From positions 1 through 14,189 of the forward strand of contig JAUYTA010000688.1 in NCBI GenBank assembly GCA_030695265.1: a stretch of DNA of 14,189 bases, in the 5' to 3' direction. The stretch comes from Bacteroidota bacterium. Lineage in GTDB: Bacteria > Bacteroidota > Bacteroidia > Bacteroidales > Prolixibacteraceae. The translations under genes were made by a program, and so were the position numbers. Below are positions 6,920 to 14,189 of this stretch, one piece after another; positions within the stretch are counted from its first letter, which is position 1; each line of letters starts with the position of its first letter. A model generated the notes under the pieces. That model ran no database searches, was not told where the DNA came from, and saw only the letters and a program-made list of their open reading frames with translations.

Positions 6920-7203
6920 CAGCTAGAATAACAGACATGCACACCTGCCCGATGGTGAATCCGGGGCCGGTTCCACACGTTGGAGGTCCGGTATTGCCAC
7001 CCGGCGCGCCCACCGTCTTGATTGGCGGATTGCCTGCAGCTACAGTTGGTGATATGTGTGTTTGTACCGGTCCGCCTGATACGATTGCCGCCGGATCGGG
7101 AACAGTACTAATCGGTGGAAAACCGGCAGCCCGCATGGGCGACAGCACAGCGCACGGCGGCGTGATCGTGGCAGGTTGCCCAACAGTGATAATTGGAGGA
7201 TGA
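6910..7203 (+). CDS. PAAR-domain spike-tip protein (Afp10-like)
   Basis: A 97-residue PAAR protein that caps the VgrG-like trimer and sharpens the spike. It opens M-P-L-A-A-R-I-T-D-M-H-T-C-P, then PHVGGPVLPPG and three repeats of the (T)VLIGG-x-PAAxxGD kind: PTVLIGGLPAATVGD near 34, GTVLIGGKPAARMGD near 64 and a terminal PTVIIGG. Candidate metal ligands are H11, H23, C50/C52 and H82, in keeping with the Zn site at PAAR tips. A TTG at 6895 would add five residues made of repeat sequence; the ATG at 6910 gives the usual N-terminus and is preferred. There is no N- or C-terminal extension, so no toxin is attached. Repeat islands flank it on both sides (223 bp before, about 256 bp after), unlike the rest of the tightly packed operon. 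Confidence 0.95.
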   Translation: MPLAARITDMHTCPMVNPGPVPHVGGPVLPPGAPTVLIGGLPAATVGDMCVCTGPPDTIAAGSGTVLIGGKPAARMGDSTAHGGVIVAGCPTVIIGG

Positions 7204-7257
7204 TGTTTGAAGGGTTTGAAATGTTTGAAATGTTTGAAGGGTTTGAAGGGTTTAACG
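7204..7257. repeat. 9-bp tandem repeat, six units, (T/G)GTTTGAA(G/A)
   Basis: Units at 7204-7212, 7213-7221, 7222-7230, 7231-7239 and 7240-7248, with a degenerate sixth at 7249-7257. Each unit is TGTTTGAAG, GGTTTGAAA or a close variant. The array begins at the base after the PAAR stop codon. Because the unit is three codons long, the frame beginning at ATG 7203 (TGATG overlap with the PAAR stop) reads M-F-E-G-F-E repeats for about 18 codons and runs to a TAG at 7302-7304 (33 codons). It is most simply a minisatellite; coding is not supported beyond the open frame. Bases 7258-7281 between this array and the next element hold nothing recognisable. Confidence 0.85.
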
Positions 7258-7281
7258 GCTATGTTGTAATAAGTTGCAAGA

Positions 7282-7418
7282 TATCCTTTGCCGTCTGGCT
7301 TTAGCCGACGGACAGAATACAGGCAGAAGCGAATGGCTTTAGCCACAATATTTTGGGCTAAAGCCCCCGGTCATTCATGGTCCTTCTATCCGTCCCATAA
7401 ATGGGGCGGCAAAGGATA
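7282..7418. mobile_element. 137-bp MITE/REP-like element with terminal inverted repeats and internal hairpins
   Basis: Perfect 12-bp terminal inverted repeats TATCCTTTGCCG (7282-7293) and CGGCAAAGGATA (7407-7418) bound the element; the match extends to 13 of 14 bases inwards. Inside are three hairpins: CCGTC-T-GGCT (7291-7300) with AGCCGACGG (7303-7311); GGCTTTAGCC (7335-7344) with GGCTAAAGCC (7356-7365); and CCGTCCCAT (7390-7398) with ATGGGGCGG (7401-7409), the last containing one G-T pair. The 11-bp word TGGCTTTAGCC occurs twice (7296-7306, 7334-7344). No transposase gene and no clear target duplication were seen. The structure fits a non-autonomous element or a compound REP element of the kind mobilised by Y1 (RAYT) transposases. 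That enzyme link is inference. Confidence 0.65.
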
Positions 7419-7435
7419 CTGGAGACACAAAGAAT

Positions 7436-7450
7436 ATTTGAAATTCAAAT
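7436..7450. repeat. Short dyad ATTTGAA-A-TTCAAAT before the gp25 gene
   Basis: A 7-bp perfect dyad with a single central base, ending 9 bases before the ATG at 7460. It sits in the zone where an operator or a translation-controlling hairpin could act, but AT-rich dyads of this size also arise by chance. No function is assigned. Confidence 0.35.
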
Positions 7451-7459
7451 TTGAGCAAG

Positions 7460-7882
7460 ATGGAAACAGACAATGCATTTCTTGGACGTGGCTGGGGTTT
7501 TCCGCCAACATTCGACAAAGCCTCGAAGAGCGTTGGTATGCTCGAAGAAGAGGCTGATATTGAGAGCAGTCTGGAGATACTGTTATCCACCAGGTTGGGC
7601 GAGCGGATTATGCAGCCCAATTATGGATGCAACCTTGACGATATGGTTTTTGAAGCCATGAACTTAACCATGCTTACCTATCTGAAAGACCTGGTAGAAA
7701 ATGCGATACTCTATTTCGAACCGCGCATTGACCTTGATGGTGTAAGAATTGATACAGCACGGGATCTTGAAGGTATGCTCCTCATTATCGTTGACTATAC
7801 CATTCGAACAACCAATTCCAGATTCAATTTTGTTTTTCCATTTTATAAAAATGAGGGTTCTAATTTACCTCTTAAACGATAA
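7460..7882 (+). CDS. gp25-like baseplate wedge protein (Afp9-like)
   Basis: A 140-residue protein of the GPW/gp25 family, a small baseplate component that nucleates sheath assembly at the bottom of the particle. Typical features are GRGWGFPPTF near residue 9, the EEADIESSLEILLSTRLGER segment near 30-49, QPNYGCNLDDMVFE near 52-65, ILYFEPRIDLDGV near 86-98, and an I-V-D-Y-T-I-R-T-T-N-S-R-F-N-F-V-F-P terminal strand. A TTG at 7451 would add three residues; the ATG at 7460 is preferred. The next gene follows two bases after the stop. In Afp the gp25 gene precedes the PAAR gene; here the PAAR gene comes first. Confidence 0.94.
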   Translation: METDNAFLGRGWGFPPTFDKASKSVGMLEEEADIESSLEILLSTRLGERIMQPNYGCNLDDMVFEAMNLTMLTYLKDLVENAILYFEPRIDLDGVRIDTARDLEGMLLIIVDYTIRTTNSRFNFVFPFYKNEGSNLPLKR

Positions 7883-7884
7883 AA

Positions 7885-10800
7885 ATGGCACTCAACTGCA
7901 ATAAAAAGCATCCTCTTCAGCATGATGGCACCAGCCAGCAACAGCGTTTTCTTGAAGCGCTGGAACCCGGATATGCCAAAATTCATGAGTTTAACCTACG
8001 CGACTGGATGCGTTTTGCATATCACTTCGCGACTAATCTGAATTATTTCAGCATAAAAGATGATAAAAAACCCGATGGAAACTGGCAGGTATTTATGAAA
8101 GCCGAAAGCGAGATAGAAGCCTATCTCAAAGATGCTGCACTGGTTGAGGGTGAGGATTGGATACCAGCCGATGAACGCGACAAAATTCTGAAACGTGAAC
8201 CACAAGCCAACTTCGAGCCACACCTTGCACTTTTCCTTAGTTTCCTGAAATTGTTGAAATTTCCGCAAGAACAGATGAATGGTTTTACCAAAAGGCATCT
8301 CGATTTTTACTATACAAAAGTATTGCAGTTAAGCAAGCAAGCTGCTGTTCCCGACCGTGTTCACCTCATTCTGGAACTCGCAAAAAATGCAACCGAAGAA
8401 ATATTAAAAGCGGATTCGGTACTTGATGCCGGGAAAGACGGAAACGGTAAACCGTTGAGGTATGTTACTTCCGAAGAAATTGTGGTGAACACAGCACAAG
8501 TGGCTCTACTCAAAAGTATTTTCCACAAGGTAGGAACCAATGTGCGTTATGCTGAAAAGACCAATTCATCTGATGGACTTGGAACCGAATTCAAGGAAGA
8601 CAACCCGAATTGGCAAGCGCTTGGAAACGACAACTGGCCAGCTGCCCATCTTGGATTTGCCCTTGCTTCGTCGGTATTGTTACTGAAAGAAGGAACCCGT
8701 AAGATTACGGTTTCGCTCACATTAAATTTTCCAGACAATCAATCGCTTCCCAAAAAAGCGCAATTGCAGTCGCAACTTAAAATATTCCTCACCGGAGAGA
8801 AAGACTGGGTTCAGGCTACCAATCTCGATGTGACCACTGTACCTGCTTCGGCCACCGGCAAACTTGAATTCACGGTAACCATTGCTGAAGCGGAAAAAGC
8901 GATTGTCCCTTACAATCCGGCCATTCACAAGGAACGACTAAATACCAATCTGCCCGTACTCAGGGCACTGACAGACACTGGCAACAGTGATGGTTATGAA
9001 GTATATACATCGTTAGCAAGAGCGATGATTACGGAAACAACAATTTCAGTAGATGTTACAGGGGCCAAAGATCTGGCGCTTGAAAATGACAATGGCAAAC
9101 TCGATCCGTCGAAACCATTTTTCCCATTCGGGCCTGTTCCGGTTAAAGGCTCTAACTTTTTTGTTGGTAGTACCGAGATTTTTCAAAAGGAATGGAAGGA
9201 AATTAAACTCAACATCACATGGAAAGACAAACCAGATCTGAAGAAACATTACGAGGCTTACGGAACATCATTTGTGTACAATGGGAACAGTAATTATGAC
9301 TTGTCGTCAACAAAAAAACCGACCGATCCGGTAGTTACGGGTGACGATTACTTCAAAATCACATCACGGTATATAAAAAATAATAATTGGTTCCCCCAAT
9401 CCGGAATAAATCAAAACCTTTTTGACAGCCCTGTTGTCGTTAACCGTGATGCTTCTGATTCAGCTGTTGCACCTGCACCGGTTATTTCACCAGTGCTCAT
9501 GCAAAAAGGCATTGATGTCAACAAAGCGGTACTGCAGAATTACCTGGCGCCACAAGCGGTTCAGGTTCCGGGAACTAACCAACCCGAACTAAAGACCATT
9601 TCAGCAAAATTTGAGGTTGCCAATTTTAATCCCGGCTTCCTTTTGCCGCTGATAAATACAGAGAATTTCAGCCCTGCTACCAAATCATATTTTTTACGGG
9701 TAAGCCTCGATAAAGATTTTCTGCACGAACACTACGCCCGGCTGATTACTTTGGCCATGATAAAAAAAGCAGCTCCTACCCCAGATGTGTTGATGCCAAA
9801 TGCACCTTACACGCCTGTTATCACCTCATTCACGGTAGATTACAAAGCCAAAGCAACCAATACTTTTTCGTTTGGACTGAGCGCCACCCCACAAAACAAG
9901 CTCGATAATTTTACGGCACGTAAGGTTCAGCTTTTTCATGAACATCCTTTCGGACAAACCGAACAGCATGTATTCCTGAAAGAGCAATGTGATTTTATCG
10001 ATCCAACTTCAAAACGCGATATTGCACTCGTTCCTGAATATTCGCCTGAAGGAGAGTTCTACATTGGTTTACAGAATGCGCAGCCTTCAAGCATCGTCAA
10101 CCTGCTTTTCCAGATGGTAGAAGGAAGCGAGAAACCGCTTGCACCAACATTTACCGGCGATAAAAAGATGGAATGGTTCGCCCTTTCAAACAACGAGTGG
10201 AAAGCGCTGAACAGAGATTTTATAACCGGCGATACGACCAACAACCTGCTGAGGCCGGGGATCGTGAAAATTACACTTCCGGCAGAGGCAAACAACAGCA
10301 ATACATTGCTAGATGCTGGTCTTTTCTGGATAAAGGCACAGTTGCCCGTTGGATTGACAAGTACGTCGATCTGCAAAATGACCGGAGTACACGCTCAAGC
10401 TGTTGAAGCAGTTTTCAGCAATAATGACAATGAACTTTCCCATTTAATTACCTCGCTGCCAGCCGGAACGATCAAAAAATTCATCGAAAAACCTGCGCTC
10501 ATTAAAGGAGTAGGCCAGCCATACGCATCATTCGGCGGAGTAGATACGGAAAATGATTTTTCATTCTATTTAAGGGTGAGCGAACGGTTGCGACACAAAC
10601 AGCGTGCAGTGAACATCTGGGATTACGAACGCATCGTATTGCAGGTATTTCCAAGTGTTTACAAGGTTAAATGCCTGAGCCACACTTCCATTTTAAAGGA
10701 AGACGGAACGCCCGATTATTTCGAAATATCTCCCGGATTTGTATCGCTGATCGTGATTCCCGATATCAGGAACAAAAACAGTTTTGATCCATTGCAACCG

Positions 10801-11247
10801 CGCGCAAGCCAGAACCTTTTGCGCGAAATCGAAGATTTTATTGACCCGTTGAATTCGCTTCATGTGAAATTTGACGCGGACAATCCTGAATATGAAACTG
10901 TTTTTCTTGATCTCAGGGTAAAGTTTTACGACCAGTTTGATGCGAATGCCTACCTCAAAATATTGAACGAGGATATCGTGCGGTACCTTTCACCCTGGGC
11001 TTACGGCGATTTTTCTGACATCCACTTTGGGGGTGAATTGTATAAAAGCATCATCATCAGGTTCATCGAAGAACGTCCTTATGTCGATTTCATTTCGCAA
11101 TTTAAGATGTTCCAGCGAATCGGGCCTGAAGATCAAAACACTTCGAACGTAAGCAAAATAGTTGCTACGAGTGCCCGTGCCATACTGGTTTCGGCCAGAA
11201 CACACACCATCAATTTAATCGAAAAAGACAAAGTGTGCGATGAGTGA
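7885..11247 (+). CDS. Baseplate J-like wedge protein (Afp11-like), 1120 residues
   Basis: A large baseplate protein of the eCIS Afp11/T4 gp6-related group. The N-terminal ~250 residues carry the Bacteroidota-type pattern: a RHLDFYYTKVLQL segment near 137, an ELAKNATEEILKADSVLDAG stretch near 161, GKPLRYVTSEEIVVN near 187. The middle (~250-850) is long and beta-rich with no recognised enzyme motif. The C-terminal third holds the baseplate J-like core: YASFGGVDTENDFSFYLRVS followed by ERLRHKQRAVNIWDYERIVL near 900-920, FPSVYKVKCL, then FIDPLNSLHVKF and FGGELYKSIIIRFIEE near 1050-1065. It should form the wedge arms that hold the hub and signal contraction. It starts two bases after the gp25 stop and overlaps the next gene by 8 bases (ATGAGTGA), so stoichiometric translation of the two wedge proteins is likely. 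No signal peptide or membrane segment is seen. Confidence 0.9.
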   Translation: MALNCNKKHPLQHDGTSQQQRFLEALEPGYAKIHEFNLRDWMRFAYHFATNLNYFSIKDDKKPDGNWQVFMKAESEIEAYLKDAALVEGEDWIPADERDKILKREPQANFEPHLALFLSFLKLLKFPQEQMNGFTKRHLDFYYTKVLQLSKQAAVPDRVHLILELAKNATEEILKADSVLDAGKDGNGKPLRYVTSEEIVVNTAQVALLKSIFHKVGTNVRYAEKTNSSDGLGTEFKEDNPNWQALGNDNWPAAHLGFALASSVLLLKEGTRKITVSLTLNFPDNQSLPKKAQLQSQLKIFLTGEKDWVQATNLDVTTVPASATGKLEFTVTIAEAEKAIVPYNPAIHKERLNTNLPVLRALTDTGNSDGYEVYTSLARAMITETTISVDVTGAKDLALENDNGKLDPSKPFFPFGPVPVKGSNFFVGSTEIFQKEWKEIKLNITWKDKPDLKKHYEAYGTSFVYNGNSNYDLSSTKKPTDPVVTGDDYFKITSRYIKNNNWFPQSGINQNLFDSPVVVNRDASDSAVAPAPVISPVLMQKGIDVNKAVLQNYLAPQAVQVPGTNQPELKTISAKFEVANFNPGFLLPLINTENFSPATKSYFLRVSLDKDFLHEHYARLITLAMIKKAAPTPDVLMPNAPYTPVITSFTVDYKAKATNTFSFGLSATPQNKLDNFTARKVQLFHEHPFGQTEQHVFLKEQCDFIDPTSKRDIALVPEYSPEGEFYIGLQNAQPSSIVNLLFQMVEGSEKPLAPTFTGDKKMEWFALSNNEWKALNRDFITGDTTNNLLRPGIVKITLPAEANNSNTLLDAGLFWIKAQLPVGLTSTSICKMTGVHAQAVEAVFSNNDNELSHLITSLPAGTIKKFIEKPALIKGVGQPYASFGGVDTENDFSFYLRVSERLRHKQRAVNIWDYERIVLQVFPSVYKVKCLSHTSILKEDGTPDYFEISPGFVSLIVIPDIRNKNSFDPLQPRASQNLLREIEDFIDPLNSLHVKFDADNPEYETVFLDLRVKFYDQFDANAYLKILNEDIVRYLSPWAYGDFSDIHFGGELYKSIIIRFIEERPYVDFISQFKMFQRIGPEDQNTSNVSKIVATSARAILVSARTHTINLIEKDKVCDE

Positions 11248-14065
11248 AATACGAACCATACCGAAAGAAATAAGCGCTGAACATGGCAAGGACTATGCTT
11301 TTCTGCATGAAGAAGGTATGACCTATATTGAAAAACTTGCCAGTAAACTTTGGACTGATTACAATGTGCATGATCCCGGTGTAACCATACTCGATATGTT
11401 GTGCTATGCCATTACTGATCTTGGTTTTCGGATCTCCATGCCTGTTGAAGATTTGCTGGCAAAACCCGAAAACAATTTTCAGCACATGCACCAGCAGTTC
11501 TTGTCGGCCATTAAAGCTTTGCCATCGTGCCCGGTAAGCGCCAACGATTACCGGCAGCTATTTGTCAGGATTGAAGGTGTGCGAAATGCCTGGATAATGG
11601 CTTCCGAGCGCTGGATTGTTGCAAAATACGACGATCTTAAGCAGGAAGGCGTACCCGAATTGCATTATAAATCGCCCGCCGAAGTTGTCGATCCAAAGAA
11701 AGCGCTTCAATTTAAACTTCAGGGATTAAACAATGTTTTGATCGATTTTGACGAATCGAAATTATTGACCGAAGAGGATAAACAAAAAGATGAAGCCACG
11801 CAGCAAGCTTTGATTTTAGCCCGTAAGAAATCGATTATTAAGCGTGTGACTGAAGTTTACTCGCGCTACCGAAACCTTTGCGAAGACATTGATACCATTG
11901 CCGAAGTACCCAAAGAAGGTGTGGTAATATGCGGCGACATTGATATTTTGCCCAACGCCGATCCTGAGCAGGTTTGGGCTCAAATCGTCTTCAATATCGA
12001 CCAGTACCTTTCGCCTGACATCCCTTTTTACAGCCTTCAGGAAATGTTGGAAATGGGTAAAAAACCTGATGAAATATTTCAGGGCCCGGTTTTCGATTTT
12101 AATGATAATTACAACTACCGGACTCCCGGAAATCCATTTCAGAAAAAGGGTTTTATACGCTATGAGGATCTGACAGGAAGTGAATTGCGCAAAGAGGTCC
12201 GCCTGAGCGATATTATCCGCATCATTATGAATACGGAAGGTGTGAAGCTGGTAAAAGAAATCGCTTTCGGACTTTGCGGATGCGATGAAAAAGACATGAA
12301 TAAAGTTCGCAAAGCTGTAACCGGCGATAAGTGGAACCTGTGTATCACGCCGGGACACAAACCTGTATTTTGCCTGGACAATTCGGTTCTGAATGTTTGG
12401 AAGGATTTTATGCCCATCGAATTAAAAATGGCAGAAGCTGAAACCCGGCTAAACGACCTGCGTGAAAAGCGAAATGCTGAAATGGTGGCAAAAGTAACTG
12501 AAGACATCAAAATGCCGGAAGGCGCCTACCGCGACACTGCCAACTATCAGACTTTTCAGAATCACTTTCCTGAAACTTATGGCATCGGTCAACACGGACT
12601 GCCTGACAGCGCCACCAAAATGCGTAAATCGCAGGCAAAACAACTGAAAGCTTACCTGCTTTTCTTTGAGCAGGTGCTTGCCAATTATTTTGCACAACTG
12701 TCAAATGTAAGCGTACTTTTTTCGGCTGATAACAGCATTGCCCAAACGTACTTCGCCAATACGGTAAAAGGAATGAAAAAGGAGGAGGAGGGTGAGAAAA
12801 CGATTTTCGAAGATGAGGAAAACTGGGCCAATAAAATAGATGCCATACACAAAAGCACCGGGCTCGACAATTACGTTACCCGCAAAAACAAGTTTTTGGA
12901 TCACCTCCTTGCCCGATTTGCCGAACATTTCAACGAATATGTTTTCCTGATGCACCGCCTGTATTCTGCCGATGCTGAGCGCGCCATTATCAGGCACAAA
13001 GTAAATTTCCTGAAGGATTACCACAACATGAGCACCTGCCGGGGCGTAGGGTTCGATTATTACAATCCGAAGACGGCTGAAGAACAATTGGTGAACGTGC
13101 CCGGCATGGAGAAACGCATTTCGCGGCTGCTTGGCTTTAATAATTACAAGCGAATTCCCATTGCCGATCTGGATTACAAAGTTGAAAAAACGGGTACTAT
13201 ACAAATGATGGTGAATGGCGTATTGACCGACGTTCAGCAATACGGATGGAGCATCAGGATGAACGGCAACACTATTTTTGAAAGTGTCGATAAAACTTCC
13301 CTGAAACGTGCTGATGCTTACGAAGAAATGGGATTGGCAAGCCTGCTGGGGGCCGAGCGGGAATACTATGTGCTGACCCTTTCTCCTGATGAAACCAAAA
13401 TCTCCGTCAGCCTGCGCAATGCGAAACTTGAAACCATAGCCACCCATCCATTGCAGTACAATGTACTTCCCGGTGAAATTGAATCAGGAAAATACTCGCT
13501 GGCCGAAAAAGCGATTGGCGACATGACCAAATATCTTCTGGATGACTTCAAACTCGAAGGAATGTATGTAGTTGAGCATATTTTGCTTCGCCCGAATTTC
13601 AATACACCCAAAGCCAAAACCAATTTGTTTATGCCCGTGTGTATTGAATCGAACGGAGAACATTGTCGGCCACTCGATCCATATTCTTTTAGGGTAACAG
13701 TTGTACTTCCGGGATACAGCATGAGGTTGCGCAACAAACATTTCAGGCAGTTTGCCGAACGGCTTATCCGCATGGAAACCCCGGCACACGTGCTTCCGCG
13801 TATTTGCTTTGTGAATGAAGAGTTCATGAAAAAATTTGAGGAAGCACACAAAAAATGGCTGGACGACCGGGAAAAATCAAATAATCCGTTGAAGCAGGCG
13901 AAGGATGCCAAGCTAATTGAACTGATTAAAGTGATAGAAGAGATGTTTACGATATACGAACAAGGGCATTTAACCGATTGTGATGATGATACGCCTGATA
14001 AGAATCCCATCATACTCGGAAGCTCGACACTCGGCTCGCTCGAAAGCGACTCAAATCCGGGTTAA
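11240..14065 (+). CDS. Afp12-like baseplate wedge protein, 941 residues
   Basis: A second large wedge protein, partner of the preceding one. The N-terminal motif DYNVHDPGVTILDMLCYAIT (residues ~40-59) is the signature opening of baseplate J/Afp12-type proteins. GDIDILPNADPEQVWAQIVF near 233 and IRIIMNTEGVKLVKEI near 327 fit the baseplate J fold. Residues ~750-850 carry the conserved end module: YVVEHILLRPNF, DPYSFRVTVVLPGYSMRLRN, FRQFAERLIRMETPAHVLPR. A helical, charged tail follows (~855-915), then an N-P-I-I-L-G-S-S-T-L-G segment near the C-terminus. A short charged low-complexity loop lies near 513-522 (KKEEEGEK). The start overlaps the upstream gene by 8 bases. No catalytic motif or secretion signal is visible. 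The family assignment is strong; the exact contacts within the wedge are inferred from Afp/PVC. Confidence 0.9.
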   Translation: MSEIRTIPKEISAEHGKDYAFLHEEGMTYIEKLASKLWTDYNVHDPGVTILDMLCYAITDLGFRISMPVEDLLAKPENNFQHMHQQFLSAIKALPSCPVSANDYRQLFVRIEGVRNAWIMASERWIVAKYDDLKQEGVPELHYKSPAEVVDPKKALQFKLQGLNNVLIDFDESKLLTEEDKQKDEATQQALILARKKSIIKRVTEVYSRYRNLCEDIDTIAEVPKEGVVICGDIDILPNADPEQVWAQIVFNIDQYLSPDIPFYSLQEMLEMGKKPDEIFQGPVFDFNDNYNYRTPGNPFQKKGFIRYEDLTGSELRKEVRLSDIIRIIMNTEGVKLVKEIAFGLCGCDEKDMNKVRKAVTGDKWNLCITPGHKPVFCLDNSVLNVWKDFMPIELKMAEAETRLNDLREKRNAEMVAKVTEDIKMPEGAYRDTANYQTFQNHFPETYGIGQHGLPDSATKMRKSQAKQLKAYLLFFEQVLANYFAQLSNVSVLFSADNSIAQTYFANTVKGMKKEEEGEKTIFEDEENWANKIDAIHKSTGLDNYVTRKNKFLDHLLARFAEHFNEYVFLMHRLYSADAERAIIRHKVNFLKDYHNMSTCRGVGFDYYNPKTAEEQLVNVPGMEKRISRLLGFNNYKRIPIADLDYKVEKTGTIQMMVNGVLTDVQQYGWSIRMNGNTIFESVDKTSLKRADAYEEMGLASLLGAEREYYVLTLSPDETKISVSLRNAKLETIATHPLQYNVLPGEIESGKYSLAEKAIGDMTKYLLDDFKLEGMYVVEHILLRPNFNTPKAKTNLFMPVCIESNGEHCRPLDPYSFRVTVVLPGYSMRLRNKHFRQFAERLIRMETPAHVLPRICFVNEEFMKKFEEAHKKWLDDREKSNNPLKQAKDAKLIELIKVIEEMFTIYEQGHLTDCDDDTPDKNPIILGSSTLGSLESDSNPG

Positions 14066-14189
14066 AGTATCCGGGATGAAATTTTTAAACGCATGAAACG
14101 AACATGCCGCTGGAAATATTTTAAAGGTGGCGGCACAAAAATAGAATGAAAATAAATGTTCAAAGTGGATGCTTTCTGGCGTGTGAGTT
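14066..14189. other. 3' edge region with no supportable gene
   Basis: After the Afp12-like stop the density of coding sequence drops. ATGs at 14093, 14146 and 14156 open only very short frames. The first ends after 18 codons; the other two run off the window end with 14 and 11 codons, too little to judge. A 6-bp inverted repeat TGCCGC/GCGGCA lies around 14104-14134 but has no T-run after it, so no terminator is called. In related loci a tail fibre, tape-measure or ATPase gene would follow. Confidence 0.5.

Noticed and set aside
7204..7257. Possible CRISPR array
   Set aside because: The units are only 9 bp and have no spacers; this is a plain tandem repeat and no cas gene is near.
6825..7346. 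173-codon minus-strand frame across the PAAR gene and both repeat islands
   Set aside because: Its N-terminal part is translated 9-bp repeat (Phe-Lys-Pro/His units) and its C-terminal part is translated hairpin repeat (P-N-P-P-Q/H-R-G-R); the middle is antisense PAAR.
7288..7557. 89-codon + strand frame spanning the mobile-like element and the gp25 start
   Set aside because: It overlaps the gp25 gene in another frame, and its sequence is mostly translated hairpin repeat.
12701..13447. 248-codon open frame on the minus strand, inside the Afp12-like gene
   Set aside because: It lies entirely opposite a gene with clear family motifs; the peptide shows no recognisable domain and no context. Shadow frame.
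1..14065. Type VI secretion system interpretation
   Set aside because: VgrG and PAAR are shared with T6SS, but the sheath is a single phage-like polypeptide and not a TssB/TssC pair. The LysM adaptor, DUF5908-like protein and Afp11/12-type wedges mark an eCIS.
14093..14149. 18-codon frame after the last gene, with its stop overlapping an ATG at 14146
   Set aside because: It is too short, has no recognisable feature, and the following frame is cut by the window end.

Overview
The window is a nearly gap-free structural operon, all on the + strand, for a phage-tail-like contractile injection system of the extracellular (eCIS) type. This is the lineage of the Serratia antifeeding prophage (Afp), the Photorhabdus virulence cassettes (PVC), and the related particles of marine Bacteroidota and Pseudoalteromonas. 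The organism is most likely a member of the Bacteroidota. The reasons are the DUF5908-type small protein, the large Bacteroidota-style Afp11/Afp12 baseplate proteins, the absence of strong Shine-Dalgarno motifs before most starts, and intergenic repeat families typical of Bacteroidota genomes. This assignment is inference; there is no rRNA or marker gene in the window.

Layout. Bases 1-2955 hold two tail sheath genes: the C-terminal part of a compact sheath, cut by the window edge, and a complete 668-residue sheath with a large extra domain. A 226-bp intergenic region (2956-3181) carries a structured repeat and a very AT-rich leader. Bases 3182-6686 hold a tight cluster: two paralogous inner tube proteins, a 58-residue DUF5908-like protein (Afp6 position), a LysM tube/baseplate adaptor (Afp7-like) and a VgrG-like spike (Afp8-like). 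Bases 6687-7459 hold a small PAAR spike-tip gene (Afp10-like) with repeat islands on both sides. Bases 7460-14065 hold the baseplate: a gp25-like wedge (Afp9-like), a 1120-residue baseplate J-like protein (Afp11-like) and a 941-residue Afp12-like protein. The last 124 bases show no supportable gene.

How the parts should work together. The sheath polymerises in an extended state around the tube. The LysM adaptor, VgrG spike and PAAR tip form the central hub, and gp25/Afp11/Afp12 form the wedges that trigger contraction. Contraction drives tube and spike into a target. The window contains no effector, tail fibre (Afp13), AAA+ ATPase (Afp15), tape measure (Afp14) or cap (Afp16). These would be expected beyond the edges, most likely downstream.

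The parts that ordinary annotation does not explain are the repeats. They include a 137-bp element with 12-bp terminal inverted repeats and internal hairpins, a six-unit 9-bp tandem repeat starting immediately after the PAAR stop, twin GC-rich hairpins abutting the PAAR start, and a nested inverted repeat between the sheath and tube genes. No CRISPR array, tRNA, rRNA or transposase gene was seen.
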